Below are positions 11,701-24,147 of a stretch of DNA of 64,000 bases, one piece after another. Positions within the stretch are counted from its first letter, which is position 1. Each line of letters opens with the position of its first letter. The position numbers were made by a program, and so were the translations under genes. This stretch comes from Steromphala cineraria (Eukaryota; Mollusca; Gastropoda; Trochida; Trochidae): positions 19,323,406-19,387,405 of the forward strand of contig OU744730.1 in NCBI GenBank assembly GCA_916613615.1, in the 5' to 3' direction. The notes under the pieces were generated by a model. That model saw only the letters and a program-made list of their open reading frames with translations, was not told the DNA's origin and searched no databases.

Positions 11701-14700
11701 CAGTTTTTTCAAAAAGATTCATCTCATCTCAAAAAAGACAAATTTTACAAACAACTCAGGTCAACAACATATTGCAGAGAAGTTGTATCAATCTTAAGTT
11801 GTCCAAGGTTTTACCTCCAGAAATTACAGCACTTAGAAAGTTCAGTAACAAAACAACACCAAATTCTGAAAAAACTCAACAAAATACAGAAAAACCTGAG
11901 GCAGAGGATGAAGCCAGTTTAACAGTCTTTCAAAGATTCAAGAAAACCTACAAGGAACATGGCAAGATTCTAGTCATCGTACATTGCATGACGTCCGTTG
12001 TGTGGTTTGGTTCTTTCTATTCAGCTGCAGTCAGGTATTTGATATATAAATGTTAAGCTCATCAGTCCAATCCCATGCGTTATCAACTGCCAAAATTTAG
12101 AACTATTGAATTCTCCTCCATACATTTTTTCACTCCCAATCTAAATAAATTTAGATCAACAGGTTTTATATTTAGTCATACATGTTGATCTAAGATTGGC
12201 CCGTAAGGCGGGTCATCCCGGTGACCTCTGAAATCAGCCGCTCGGCCAATCAGAAAAGTTGCCCTAGCTCGCTGGAAGTTAAAACAACTCAGCAGCACAT
12301 CTTTTGAAATGGATTATGTTCGGAGCTTTGTCATTCGGTGTAGAGCGATGAATTATCCGATTGCTTGGATGTATTAATAGATTATAATTTTAGCTCATCT
12401 GGCCTGTAAGGCCCGATGGGCTTATGGCATGGCATGGTGTCCGGCGTCCATCCGTCCGTCCGTCCATCCGTCCGTAAACTTTGTGGAATTTCGACTTCAT
12501 CTCCAGAACCATAAGGCCTAGAAAGCTGAAACTTTGTGTACAGACTCCTTGGCTTGTGAGGATTATAAATTGTAGCTTTAGTGGCCCTGTGACCCCTAAT
12601 AAGGGCCACAGGGGCCACGCCCTAAAAACCAATTTTCATCTTCTTCTCATGAACCATACGGCCTAGAAAGCTGAAACTTTGTGTACAGACTCCTTGGCTA
12701 GTGAGGATTATAAATTGTAGCTTTAGTGGCCCTGTGACCCCTAATAAGGGCCACAGGGGCCACGCCCTAAAAACCTACTTTCATCTTCTTCTCCAGAACC
12801 ATAAGGCCTAGAAAGCTTAAACTTGGTGTACAAACTCCTTGGCTAGTGAGGATTATAAATTGTAGCTTTAGTGGCCCTGTGACCCCTAATAAGGGCCACA
12901 GGGGCCACACACTAAAAACCTATTTTCATCTTCTTCTCCAGAACCATAAGGCCTAGAAAGCTGAAACTTTGTGTCCAGACTCCTTGGCTAGTGAGGATTA
13001 TAAATTGTAGCTTTAGTGGCCCTGTGACCCCTAATAAGGGCCACAGGGGCCACGCCCTAAAAGCCTATTTTCATCTTCTTCTCCAGAACCATGATGCCTA
13101 GAAAGCTGAAACTTTGTGTATAGCCTCTTTGAAGAGTGAGGATTATAAATTGTAGCTTTGGTGGCCCTGTGATCCCTAATAAGGGCCACAGGGGCCACGC
13201 CCTAAAAACCTATTTTCATCTTCTTCTCCAGAACCATAAGGCCTAGAAAATTGAAACTTTGTGTACAGACTCCTTGGCTAGTGAGGATTATAAATTGTAG
13301 CTTTGGTGACCCTGTTGCCCCTACTAAAGGCAACAGGAACGTCCTTCAAACCTATTTTCATCTTCTTTTCCTGAAGTATAAGGCCTAGAAAACTGAAACT
13401 TGTCGCCTATATACTTAATTTTATGATTGGTGCCCCTGTGGCCTTTACAAAGGGGGAATCACATTGGCCACACTCTACAGCATAATTGATGATGTAGCCT
13501 GATGAGCTACAGAGCCAATGGCTCTATTTTTTCTTTTAAAAATGATTTAGCGTATTTGCTAGTTGTCAATGACAAATGATGATTGCACATCACACAGATA
13601 CTAACGTGGCGAATAATAATCATAAAGTTAGAGCATAATAAATGTCAATATTTACGAAAATCCTCATGCAAGGGGAGGTAACTCCTTTTGATCAAACTCG
13701 TTTGTACTAATTTCTTTCATTTCAATCCAAATAATTAAAAAATATTGGTTTTTTTTGTCAACCATAAAACTAAATATATTTCATACAACCAAAATAAAAT
13801 CAACCTACCGATATTTTTCTTATCAGTATCAAAAACAAGATTTATTTTTCTCAAGGCACACTATTATTGAGAACAGCCATAAGCTATTATATGTTTCTTC
13901 CGTTCACACCTTGAATGAGCGACTATGAACTGTTTGTAACGTCGAATTTGATTGATCAAATCGCGAATTTCTTATTTGCATACGAAAGGTCACCGGGACG
14001 ACCTCTCACACTGGTCAATCTTAGATCAACAGTATGACAAAATAAAAAAATCTGTTGATCTAAATTTATTTAGATTGTTTCACTCCAAGACTGAAATAAT
14101 TTGGAAATGTACGTTTACTTTGTAACTTTGTAACTGGTGGTATGTTGCAAATAGAGTTTTTCTAGTATTATGCCCCTATATCTGGGTATTGATCACCTTA
14201 ATGAACTCTGAAATTCTTCAGTAAAATACTTTGGGTTATTCTTTAACTAATTATATAATATCACTAGAAGGAAAAGAAAGTTTGTTTTGTTTTTTAACTT
14301 TTTCCTAACGCCAACTACTGGCAGGCACATATAAACATATAACACAAATGGTCCAAAATAATATCACATAAAACGATGTACAAAATGATATCACATAAAA
14401 CAGTGTATTTAATTTCATATATCAAGTTGCATTTGCCAATATAAGCCATAAAGAGTTCTGGCTCTAAGATGAATACAAGTGATACCGGTATATAACTGTC
14501 AATTGTTATCAACATCTTGTTCTGTTTCAGTGGTTTTGATATTGTTCCCTGGATGGAGAGTCTAGGATTCAGTGATACAATCATCAAGCCTTTCAGAACC
14601 GGGGGATTAGGCTATGTAGCCTTAGCGTACCTCATGTACAAGCTAGCGACACCGGCACGTTACACTGTCACCCTTGCTGGAACCAACTATGCTATCAAGC

Positions 14701-14873
14701 ACCTGCGTAAAACAGGCAAAATGAATCCAGTTCCAAAGGGAGACAATTTGAGAAGCCTTTATAAAGATGGAAAATCAGAGTTTAAAGAGCGCCGTGATGT
14801 ATTTCAGGAGAAACATAGAGAACGTGCTGCCAAATTTCGTAAACAGAGAATTTTCAGGCGTAAAGATACGTGA
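5770..14873 (+). CDS. FAM210A-like mitochondrial membrane protein (DUF1279), three exons
   Basis: Exons are 5770-5884, 11683-12034 and 14531-14873. Phases agree (1 then 2) and the join is 810 nt, giving 269 aa, close to vertebrate FAM210A (about 272 aa). The N-terminus is Arg/Ser-rich without acidic clusters, as in a mitochondrial presequence. An acidic linker leads to the DUF1279 domain at about residues 117-215, which starts VFQRFKKTYKEHGK, with a first membrane segment containing SVVWFGSFYSAAV and a second hydrophobic stretch ending in the family hallmark LATPARYTVTLAGTNYAIKHL. The C-terminus is highly basic and helical. Family knowledge places FAM210A in the inner mitochondrial membrane, supporting mitochondrial translation. 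Donors are GTAAGT at 5885 and GTATTT at 12035. Exon 1 rests only on splice consensus, phase and length, so it is less certain than exons 2-3. An AATAAA lies at 15193. FAM210B is the alternative, but the length favours A. Confidence 0.88.
6650..9065 (+). mobile_element. Pearl-like element, family 1, copy 1
   Basis: The head is AGCTCATCTGGCCTGTAAGG after a T run, followed by CGTCCGTCCGTC microsatellite. The core is about 14 copies of a 145-bp unit. The unique tail has the inverted head (GATGAGCT) and the stem-loop AGAGCCAATGGCTCT, then T's. Ends of this kind (short subterminal inverted repeat, 3' hairpin, T-rich target, tandem-repeat core) match bivalve pearl elements, which are related to Helentron-type non-autonomous elements. 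It has no coding capacity. It sits inside the 6198-11157 inverted-repeat element. Confidence 0.85.
6757..8867. repeat. 145-bp tandem core of pearl copy 1
   Basis: About 14 units of ~145 bp. Each contains GAAAGCTGAAACTTTGTGTA and CAGACTCCTTGGCTAGTGAG, and then an imperfect inverted repeat (GGCCCTGTGACCCC, TAATA, GGGCCACAGGGGCC) able to form a hairpin. Two units are shortened around 7740-7860, consistent with unequal exchange or slippage. Confidence 0.93.
9632..9981. mobile_element. TTAA-type MITE, AGGGGCAGTAGC family, copy 1
   Basis: Ends are AGGGGCAGTAGCACG on the left and the complement (TTCTACTGTCCCT) on the right, with TTAA on the right and TTCA on the left. About 340 bp, no coding frame. 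Shares its interior (AATATAAGGTGA, CCAATTGAAAG, TGTATTTAAACTAAAT) with copies at 22169-22531 and 54742-55148. TTAA targets suggest a piggyBac-type or similar source. Confidence 0.8.
12137..14077. mobile_element. TIR element with 9-bp target duplication, split by a pearl insertion
   Basis: The left end CAATCTAAATAAATTTAGAT is matched in inverted orientation at 14052-14077. Similarity continues about 65 bp inward to GTTGATCTAAGATTG, then GTCATCCCGGTGACC. The 9-bp direct repeat TTTCACTCC flanks it exactly (12128-12136 and 14078-14086). A 9-bp duplication with long TIRs fits the Mutator-like superfamily. Without the pearl element inside, it would be about 800 bp and non-coding. Confidence 0.88.
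12392..13533 (+). mobile_element. Pearl-like element, family 1, copy 2
   Basis: Same AGCTCATCTGGCCTGTAAGG head, CCGTCCGTCC stretch, about 6 core units of ~145 bp, and tail with GATGAGCT and AGAGCCAATGGCTCT. Inserted within the 12137-14077 TIR element in FAM210A intron 2. Confidence 0.87.
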
Positions 14874-16830
14874 TGTGGTATCTTTTGGATGGGACGCTAC
14901 TATTAAATGAATTGAACAATTGTTGATTGAATCTATAATTACCAAAAAAGAATATTGTTAGCTCATGATAGACTCAATGGATTTTCAGGAAGAATGTTGA
15001 AAGAAGAAATGAAATGTTTATATGTGTTTGGCGATTGTTGTTTTGAATGTTTTTTCTACTAATTATACCTTTTCTTCATTAAATCAAGATTCATTATTCT
15101 TACTTTGTGACTATAATAAGGTGTTAAATCTCTTGTGGAACTAAAATTGATTTTGATATTTTAAAAATAACATCAATAAGTTCAGTGCATTTAATAAATA
15201 AGGAAAAAATATTGTTTATTAAGATATGAAAAATATATATAATATAGTATACTATAGGCAGTAAAAGGAAAATTTATTAAAGTTGATCTTCACATTCAAG
15301 ATTATCTTGTTTTACAATATGCAAGGATACATAAGTTTCTTTATATTTTCAGAATATTATTAGATATTATAGAATATTATTTATGTTGCCGCCTTTAAAT
15401 GTATATCTTATGAGTGCTATTTGTTTTTGTGCTTTTCAGTTCTATCATTTCTTATCTCGTATTTCAATCTCTTCTTTTCAAGTGGCATTAGTAATCTTTT
15501 AATTTTTTTGGATAGACATCTACAATATCTTGCTTCAAGAAGAGAAACAGTTTGTGACACATAAAACATGAGACACAGTTGCTTGTTTAGAGCATTTAAA
15601 TTTTTTTTTATTTTCATAGGAAAAACGATACATTCATCCTTGATTGGATTAGAAAGGTACCTGAGAGACACAATAGGTTGTATGCAGCAAGGATTATGGT
15701 TTGAATAATCAACTACGTTAGCTAGCCCTTTTGAGAGGCCATAAGCTTAATAGAGTGAGAGATTTTATTCTGCATTGGAGGCCCCATGACCCAGAGTACA
15801 AATGCATATTTGTAAACTCCCAATAGATTCTTAGTACATATATATATATAAATATTGCAATAACCAGGCAACCTAGCTTGCCTCTTTTTCAACTGGCCTG
15901 ATCTGAAATATACCGTCAATTGGCTGATGGGCAAGCAGCAGTGTTGCTTCTAGAGGGGGGAATTTTCCCACCTGTTTGACCTTTTCAATTTTGAGAGGTA
16001 GGATACTTCTACCTTTGCAAGGGGTCCCATATGCTCAAAATTTGCCTAAATGACCCTCTCAGCTGATCATCTAGGAATAAAACTGAACAGCAATTTCGAA
16101 TACTGGGCGAGTGCAAAATATAAGCTTATCATGACACCAACTTCACAAGTAAGACATGCTCGAGTATTGTTTATTCCACTCATGTCAATTATTTATTATC
16201 AATAGAACCTCTTTCAGGTCAGTTATTTCCTTTTAAGCACAATAAGAGAACATAATATAGGGTAGATAACATTCAATGTAACTTGCATCCGGCAGTGAGA
16301 GTTGATATGTACAACTGTACGTAGAAGTGGTGCTAATGATTTTTGCCAAGTCATTGATGATTAATAGGCTGCATGTTGTCATTATCTATTCACAAAAAAA
16401 TCAATTTATAACAATAAGTTGGACTGCATGATTGCAATATATTGTCACAAAGAAATGACAGGGTTATATAAAAAAGAAATTCTTGCAGTTTTAAACAAAA
16501 ACCAAGCTGCTTTGATAGGCCCTGCAACTTGAAATATTTTGTCTGTCTATTCAACAAACCTGTTGGTGACTTGTCAATTTGCTAATATATGATGGTTTTA
16601 AAGGAAATTGCTCTACGTTGTTCACTTTGTGAAAGGAGGCTCCTGCAAAGAAGGATGAAATTTGTCCTTAACCTAAATTTGTCACTTTCTCAAAATATTT
16701 GTAATTTTCTGTAACAATTCTGTATCTATTTAGGAACGTTCAGATATCCATGTTATGACAAATGTAATCCTTTCTCTGTATGTGTGGAATTGAAAGTATT
16801 TTTAATTATGTTCTTGTGTTTGTTATTTTT
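14874..16830. other. FAM210A 3' UTR and intergenic DNA
   Basis: The likely poly(A) signal AATAAA is at 15193-15198, about 320 nt after the stop codon. There is a short AT microsatellite near 15837-15852. No further gene is supported; the reverse-strand frames at 15417-15671 and 15722-15934 carry no recognisable domain. Confidence 0.5.
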
Positions 16831-17584
16831 AGCTCATCAGGACTGAAAGTCCAGATGGGCTTATGGCATGGCCCGTCGTCCGGCGTCCGTCCGTCCGTAA
16901 ACTTTTGACACTTTCGACTTCTCCTCATGAACCATACACATTAGAGAGCTGAAATTTTGTGTACAAGTACCTTAGCATATGGAGATTCTAATTTGTAACT
17001 TTGGTGACCCTGTGACCCGAAATAGGGTCACAGGGGTCACAACTTTAAAAACCTATTTTCATCTTCTTCTCCAGTTCCAGAAGGACTAGAGAGTTAAAAA
17101 TGATATGTGCAGACTCCTTGGCCAATGGGGATTCTAATTTGTAACTTTGGTGACCCTGTGATCCCAAATAAGTCACAGGGGTCACAACCTTAAATACCTA
17201 TTTTCATCTTCTTCTCCAGTTCCAAAAGGAGTAGAGAGTTAAAAAATATATGTGCAGACTCCTTGGACAATGGAGATTCTAATTTGTAACTTTGGTGACC
17301 CTGTTGGTGACCAAATAGGGTCACAGGGGTCACAATCTTAAAAACCTATTTTTCTTCATTAGATGACAGTCTATGGCAAATTTATTTCTCCTTGGATATT
17401 TTAGTGTGGACTTCTTTCACTGTCTGATATTGGCGGTCTAGAAAGTGTTGAATACTAATACATTTGTTTTGTAATTTTTTCTTGCAATAGGTAACATCAG
17501 TTTCATTTTTAGCTCATCTGGCCTGTATAAAGCAAACTTGATATGATGCCTGATGAGCTACAGAGCCAATGGCTCTATTTTTTT
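16831..17584 (+). mobile_element. Pearl-like element, family 2, copy 1
   Basis: The head AGCTCATCAGGACTGAAAGT differs from family 1 after the first eight bases, but is followed by the same CCAGATGGGCTTATGGCATGG-like block and CCGTCCGTCC. The core has about 3 units of ~145 bp with TTGGTGACCCTGTGACCC and GGGTCACAGGGGTCAC hairpin arms. A unique ~170-bp block follows, then a second head and the common tail with AGAGCCAATGGCTCT. Non-coding. Confidence 0.82.
17511..17584 (+). mobile_element. Head-plus-tail mini-element at the end of pearl family 2
   Basis: A T5 run is followed by AGCTCATCTGGCCTGTA (a family 1-type head), about 25 bp, then GCCTGATGAGCTACAGAGCC and the hairpin. In about 74 bp it has both ends of a pearl element and no core. 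The same block occurs at 41684-41754. Confidence 0.75.
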
Positions 17585-19070
17585 GTTTTCCTGAAAAAAA
17601 ACGCACACTGAAAAATACAATTACATCCGAGGATTTCCTTGATCAAATAACAGATTTTTTCTTTAAAATAGGTTTTGAAGAAGTAATGTTTATTTTACCC
17701 CCAGCCTCTGTTAGATGCGAGACCATACAGTCTGAAGCATTATAAGTGGCGGATCTCCCTCCCCCATTTGCATTTTGGTTAAATTCTCAAAGGATGACCC
17801 CCCCCCCCCCCCCCCCCTTACACAAAATACCTTCGTGGCTAAGGATTGTCCCTTTAATGATCATTATGGTTGTTACATTGTTGAAAGTGAACGTGACGGT
17901 GTTGTGATAATGTTGGAGTCTGAAATGGACAATGTAGAAATTAAAGGTTGACCAGTTCGTTAAAGTTAGTCGTATCGGGGTATTTTTTTTGTGGAAACAA
18001 AATTCAAAATTACTTCCTTGCATATCTTATATATGATCATTACACACTTATTTTGGTATATGTCAATGAGGGTAATGAAGTTTTTCTAGATTTAATAATT
18101 TGACAAAGAATAGAATGCATCTCTGCGTTCTCTTGAATTTTGTTTCCACAAAAAATACCCCGATAGGAAGTTTACAAGTGAGATGTCTTGACTGAGGACA
18201 AATTTGTGCTCACTAAACACTTTTCTGTTCTCAGTGTTTTGATAAGGCAGATGGACAGGTTTTTCAATGCTTGCCACAAATAAAAGTCAACATTCAGTTG
18301 TGCACTGCATTATTTATTTCATTTCACACCAAAATACTTAAAAGTCAAAAGTGTTGGTTAAGCAAGTAAAGAAAATATAAAAATATGTAAACTTCACAAT
18401 ATATACCTAATCAAAAAACATTTAGGAAGCACAATTGGATATAACAAAATGCATGTAAGAAAAATACTTACGAAAACAATGACCAATGACTTATTATAAT
18501 CATTAAATCACAAGTTTTTGAGTCAAATACAATGAAAAAAAGTTTTTGGTACACAGAGAAAAATTATTCACTTGTTCCTCAGCACATGATTTTGATAACA
18601 AATTTGGAGAAAAAAACCCTCATCATTAAAGCTTTGGAGTAAATCAAAGAAAGAGGAAAGACTAGATAAGCACTGTATTATTTTTTTATCAAGGATGTTC
18701 TATCTTTGATATTTCATCTATCGAAATTTCTACAAACAAAAAGGATGCTCTATTTTTAATATTTCCTCAATTAAAGGGGATCAACAACCTGGCTCGTGAA
18801 ACCTCATTGACCATTGTTAACAAGAGCATCCAGACGGGTAAGGGGGGTCAGACGACACAAACTTGGTACTGGCTGTCCGCTGTAAGCGGTTCGCAACCAA
18901 ACGATTTCATCCCTACCGAGTATGTACGACTCTTTCTGGGCCCTGCTAATAAAACATTGGAAGTTAAAAATTCAGGTTGTAGACCCCCTTTAAGAAATTT
19001 CTGCAAACAAAAAACGGTGAAACAGTCTAATTATTTTATGTGACTTAGATCTGTAAACATTTAGGAGAGT
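17585..19070. other. Intergenic DNA with C20 run and a 34-bp inverted repeat
   Basis: A C homopolymer spans 17798-17817. The block reading ATCGGGGTATTTTTTTTGTG and on to AAACAAAATTCAA (about 17972-18007) recurs inverted at about 18130-18167, suggesting a small foldback or MITE; TTTAA next to TGTCCC at 17846-17856 resembles the TTAA MITE ends. A 78-codon forward frame at 18807-19043 has no recognised domain. The 3' UTR of the ML gene lies in the right part. Confidence 0.45.
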
Positions 19071-22000
19071 TTACTCTTTGATGTCAACGTCCAGCTTGGC
19101 ACACAGGAAGTCCTCTCCAAAAGCATTTGTGATGTTTGCTTTCAGCGTGTAGGAACCCTACAAGGAAACAAATAAGATCACTTGTTTTAATAAGCTAAAC
19201 AAAAAAAAATGTGATTCAAATACAAGAACCTCATTTTCAAATTAAACAATCTCAGTGTTCTAAAGTCTAAAACTCCTGGACTCCAAACTCAAATTAAGGC
19301 TACGTCACTGCAATGAAAATAAAATAAAATCAAACTTTTTATCATTAAAAGAGAAAGCCCAATGAAGCAAATCATTGTTCAAACAGCAGTGATCTAGACT
19401 TGCTACAATAGTATAGACTTGCTTGGGTCTTTAAAGATATTTTGTTTCAGGGCTGTTTTCGAATTATCCCCGACCTCATTTGAGTAAGCCAATCAAAATG
19501 CTATATAGATTGGTCTTGTAGGCTTGGCAGAAGTCAACTCCTAGCATTATTGATCTTGCCTTGAGGATATGCCTGAGAATGTGTTGACCAAATCAAATTT
19601 GATAAGATTTGTTACCAAATCAAGGTTCAGGAGACATGTTGGAACTGAAAACTTGGGTCCCGTTGCACAAAACACTTAGGTTACGTAAGTGCAATGTTAA
19701 AGGATGGCACTAATTTTAAGCTTTAATAGTGTTACAGGTAAGTTGTTTTGTGCAACTGACCTATGATGAGCTAAAAATGATATGAATATTTTAACATAGA
19801 AACAAATAATTGAAAAAAACCTTTTAAATTTTATAACTTAAAAAAGATTTTATAATACTTCTATTAAATTTGTAAGTTTATGGTCAGTTGACATCAGGTT
19901 ATTGAAAAATATACCTGTACATTGACCCCAGGTATCGTCGAAGAGGTCAGTTTTGTGACAGAAAATTGTGACACTGACCTGAGATATTGACTCGTCAGGT
20001 GATTTGTCCCATGATTGCATCTGTCATGTGATGCTTTGTTTTGACATAACACATAAAACACATGCATAACAAATCCGAGGAAAAAAGAATTTCGGTATAA
20101 TAAAACACTTAATTTCTCATGGTGAGGTAATTATATGAAATACAAGGACTCGAACCTGACTCCTGAGGCGGTCTGACCTGACCAAGGCCGCAGGGCTTGA
20201 GGTCTCGAGTCCTTGTATTTGACATAATGACCTCACCATGAGTGATTACTGGTAAGTGTATAGGTAGTAAGGCTGCTACTTACCGGAGGCAAAGCAGTCA
20301 GATCAGTTTGAGTGTAGGTAATTGAGATGTTTTCTGTAAAAGAAATATAAAATTATATATAAGTGTGAGCGCCTCAGGGTTTATTTTCAAAGGTGGCTGT
20401 TGCCGCTATAACTGTTGTATTATAACAATTAGACTCTGAAATGTTGTCGAAAAATCTTTATTGAACGGTCCCTTACACAGAAAAAAAGAGAAAGACATGA
20501 GTTTACTTGACTCCTCTACATGTGTCCTTTACATCAAGAAGTTGTCTGTATCTTTTCAATGGATTAACCAATTGAATGTGTAACTTTGTTGTTTTACAAT
20601 GGGGCATTTCACATCAAAATGCTTTTGTCTGTACAGTGTTTAAAATATAGCCTTTTTGCCAGGACTGGTTCCTTTTTGGCCAGGACTGGTAACTTTTCAA
20701 AAGTTTGCTTATGTTCCCCTAAGGAACGGATCAATTAATTTTCAGGACAGGCTAGGTTTCCAATCTATTTTATACACTGGTCTGTATCTTTCATATTAAT
20801 ACATTTACACAGAACAAATAAAATACTGGGTACATGTGTATAAGTTAGACCCTTTAACAATGAGGCACTTAACATCAGGAAAATAATCTATATTTTTCAT
20901 GTAATAGTTTTAACTAGAAGAAATATGAATTAGATGTGTGTAGATTTTGTCATTAATGATTTGGGTTCTTGACATGAGAACGTTTTGTCTTTATCTTTCA
21001 TACAATATATTTACACAGAAGAAAATCATACAATGTGTGTAACCTACGTCCTTTTTCCATGGGGCACTTGACATCATGAAGTTTATTTTAATTTTTCACA
21101 TAGTTTTAAGCAGAAGATTGGATCACTTGACATCAGAGTGTTTTGTCTGTATCTTTCATACTTTAAATTTCAAAGAAATCATTATCATTATCATTATAAC
21201 GATTGTAACTTACGTCCTTTTTCGATGGGGCACTTGACATCAGGAAAGTTTTTTTGTATCCCAATACATGGAAGGTCGAAGGCATCTGTGATGAAGGGTT
21301 CGTGGGAGCCTCCAGTGTAGATAGACAAGTCCACTTTGCCAAATGCAAGTTTGTGGTCTGAAAATATAATCAAGTAAATTCCATCACTTTTAATATCCAA
21401 ATTTCATGCATTTCAGCTGTTTCTCAACGTTTCCATCCTCTACATTTAGTGATTGCTTATTGCTGTGTTTTAAACTAGATTACAATTACGGGACCGTGCA
21501 AAAGCAGAGTAACCCGAAACTTAGGGTATTGCCTTCCTAACGAACAATTTTTTTTAAGTACCCGGTATAACAATCATGTAATTACATGGCAATAACCCAA
21601 ATCTCAGGACCTTGACCTTTGACTTTCAAGGTCACAAAATCAATTATCACTTTTAAGGATAACAATCATGCAATGATTAAAAGTGTTAATACCGTAGTTG
21701 AAATTAAACAATTTCGCTTTACTATGCCTAAGTCACAATCTTGCTGAACTTGACCTTTCATTGATGGTACTGGAAACATTTTCAAAGGATTCACACAATT
21801 TTCCATAAAAAGGGTGATGCTGAGGCATGTTGGATCAGTATGTTCATAGTAAAATTAAGGTAAACGTACTTGCAGTCATTTTCAGAATGAATTTCACTCC
21901 ACGAGATGGATTCACCTGCTTTGGTTGCCATGTCAATTCAAACGAGTTATTTTTGTTTCCTGGAAAAAAATAAATTAAGTTCTTTATAAAAGAGCAATGA

Positions 22001-23397
22001 CTTATTTAACATTATTAAAAAAAAATTATTGTAGTTACATCTATCCCACATTGATTGATCTTATTCTACTCGACACAAACATGTTACACCAGTATTTTCT
22101 ACCACACCAACTAACAGCATTGTTAAGTATTCAATACAATATCAGTAACATCCGACACAGCTTGACCTTTAAAGGGGCAGTAGCATGTTTTAGGGGGAAT
22201 ATAAGGTGATGTCAGGAAAATGAAAATTAATGATTCCAATTGAAAAACAATGTATTTAAACTAAATGGGGCAGTACTAATTCAAAGATATAATGTAAAAT
22301 TTAGCCATGCGATTCCTTTTTCTTACACAAAAGGAATAAAAGGTGTTCACACGAAATGGCCGCCAATGGATTTTATATGAATCTTCATACTTTGTCCTCT
22401 GAATATGGATGACTGGCTTGTGTAATGAGATTTTTGACACTGTCAAAATAATACTTTTAACATTAACTTACAATTATCAGTGAAAATTTTAGAATATAAA
22501 ATTATCAAAAAACGTGCTACTGCCCCTTTAAAAATTGAGATAAAAGCTAATTACCAGTGAAGAAGAGTCAGAAGAAAAATCATCATATGACTATCTGTTC
22601 AAAATTGTGTGACCATACATTACCTTTTTGTTTTTATCATATATCTTTTGTGGTGACCAATCATTTATTTCCTGCCAATTATTAAAATGTCTCAAAAGAA
22701 AAAACATTTTCAAATACTGTAACACTTACTTCAATCAGAGACTTAAAAAAATTTTAATTAAAAATAATCTAGTTAAATCCCAGTTTTGCTAAAACACTGT
22801 TTCTGAAAAATTAAATTTATTAAACATACCTATCATTAGGGGTAAGCAAAATAACTATTTCAACTGTAATACAATTTAAAAAAAAAAAAAATAATTAGAC
22901 AATATATCCGAAACAATCTTAGTGGAAATAAAAAAATTCATTATATCTTGTTGTCATAATTTGTATGCAGAAATTCACTTAATATATATTGAACATGAAC
23001 ATTATTACAGTAAGCTGTTTATATATATATTTCATCATTTTGAATTAAAATGTTCATTACATTGAATATTGTTATATATTTGGTTTCCCTGAAACATTTT
23101 ATCTAAATAAAATGATATTATTGAAGTTGTTTAATACAATTGGAAATGGATCTAGCATTTGTGCAATATCCAGTTTTACCTACCACAGTTGTCCGCACGG
23201 CCTGTGTCTGTTAACTGCGAGTACGGCTGTGGACCATACACCTGGTGAGAAGGATTCAATTCATCCTTCTCAATAACTTTCACAGTTTCCATTCCACTTT
23301 CCTTGATTTTGTTGTGGCTTTTAAAACGTAAGACATCATCTTGTGACAAGATGCCAGTGATTTGAATAATCACAACTATGATGAGAGCCTTTCCCAT
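19071..23397 (-). CDS. Secreted ML-domain (NPC2/MD-2-like) lipid-binding protein, five exons
   Basis: Reading leftward, exons are 23397-23184, 21959-21870, 21357-21214, 20333-20284 and 19157-19071. All have GT-AG borders and consistent phases (1, 1, 1, 0), for a total of 585 nt and 194 aa. The first exon begins one base before the ATG, so there is an upstream non-coding exon. Residues 1-19 (MGKALIIVVIIQITGILSQ) form a signal peptide. The mature part has a ~50-residue variable stretch and then an ML-like beta-sandwich: Cys71, LPC, a VKCPIEKG block that matches the NPC2-family CP(I/L)xKG signature, and a final LPPGSYTLKANIT/FLC strand pair. Four cysteines allow two disulfides, fewer than NPC2's three. 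ML proteins bind sterols, lipids or lipid A outside the cell or in lysosomes; the ligand here is unknown. It is more diverged than orthologous NPC2, so no symbol is given. Confidence 0.85.
20108..20250. repeat. Foldback hairpin, ~55-bp arms
   Basis: CTCATGGTGAGGTAATTATA and AATACAAGGACTCGA on the left pair with TCGAGTCCTTGTATT and CATAATGACCTCACCATGAG on the right across a ~35-nt GC-rich loop. Lies in intron 4 of the ML gene; a small foldback element or MITE. Confidence 0.75.
22169..22531. mobile_element. TTAA-type MITE, AGGGGCAGTAGC family, copy 2
   Basis: TTAA at 22169-22172 and 22528-22531 flanks AGGGGCAGTAGC and GCTACTGCCCCT ends. 355 bp, non-coding, in ML intron 1. It is the best preserved of the three copies. 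Confidence 0.88.
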
Positions 23398-24147
23398 CCT
23401 GAAACAAGTAAAATGGTAGTTTAGGAAGTCAAACAGATTCCTATTTGAGTTCAAATACAAAACCAAATTGCATGTTTGTGATAAATGTCTGTTGAGATAT
23501 GCTTTGTGTACATATGCTTTTGTAAGAAATTACCTTTTCATTTATCGACTCTTGAGAAATACTCTCTTATTTTTGAAAAAATCATTATAGGGTAAGGAAA
23601 TGTACTAATAATTCTTATTCACTGACAGTTGGTTTGTGCTCCATCTTCCAAAATATTTATATTCCCTAAGATAATATAGATATATTTTTTATATAAAAAT
23701 TTCTTTTATAATCTAACAGGCCAGGTGTTCTGGAAGGATGTTTATGGCACATTTATTGACTGTCACTAATATATAAGGCTAGCTCTCATGTAAAAGAACA
23801 AACACCATTATATAAACCTAACTGAAATTTAATTCTATAGTTTAATTGAACTGTTACCTAAGTCAAATACCTTTTTTTATAGATCATTGAGAAAAAATTG
23901 GAAGTGTGAAATAGGATTAATATGAAAATTATGTTTTCATAAATACATTAGAAAAATCAAGGACGTTAATAGCATGCACATCCTTGGAAAAATGTATAAA
24001 TGAATAATTAGAAAATTTAAAAAAATTTGATCACAGAAATTAAACAAAACAATGTTTGAAATTGACTTGGAATTGGAGAATTAACTTAGTGACAAAAAAA
24101 GGAATATTGAAACAAAAATTACCCAAAAATGGCAAATAAACACTTAC

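Noticed and set aside
17798..17817. C20 and G22 runs as functional G-quadruplex sites
   Set aside because: Homopolymers of this length are common slippage or assembly products; kept only as notes.
18807..19043. 78-aa forward frame downstream of the ML gene
   Set aside because: It looks higher-complexity than its surroundings, but no family was recognised, and it lies in the presumed 3' UTR of the minus-strand gene.
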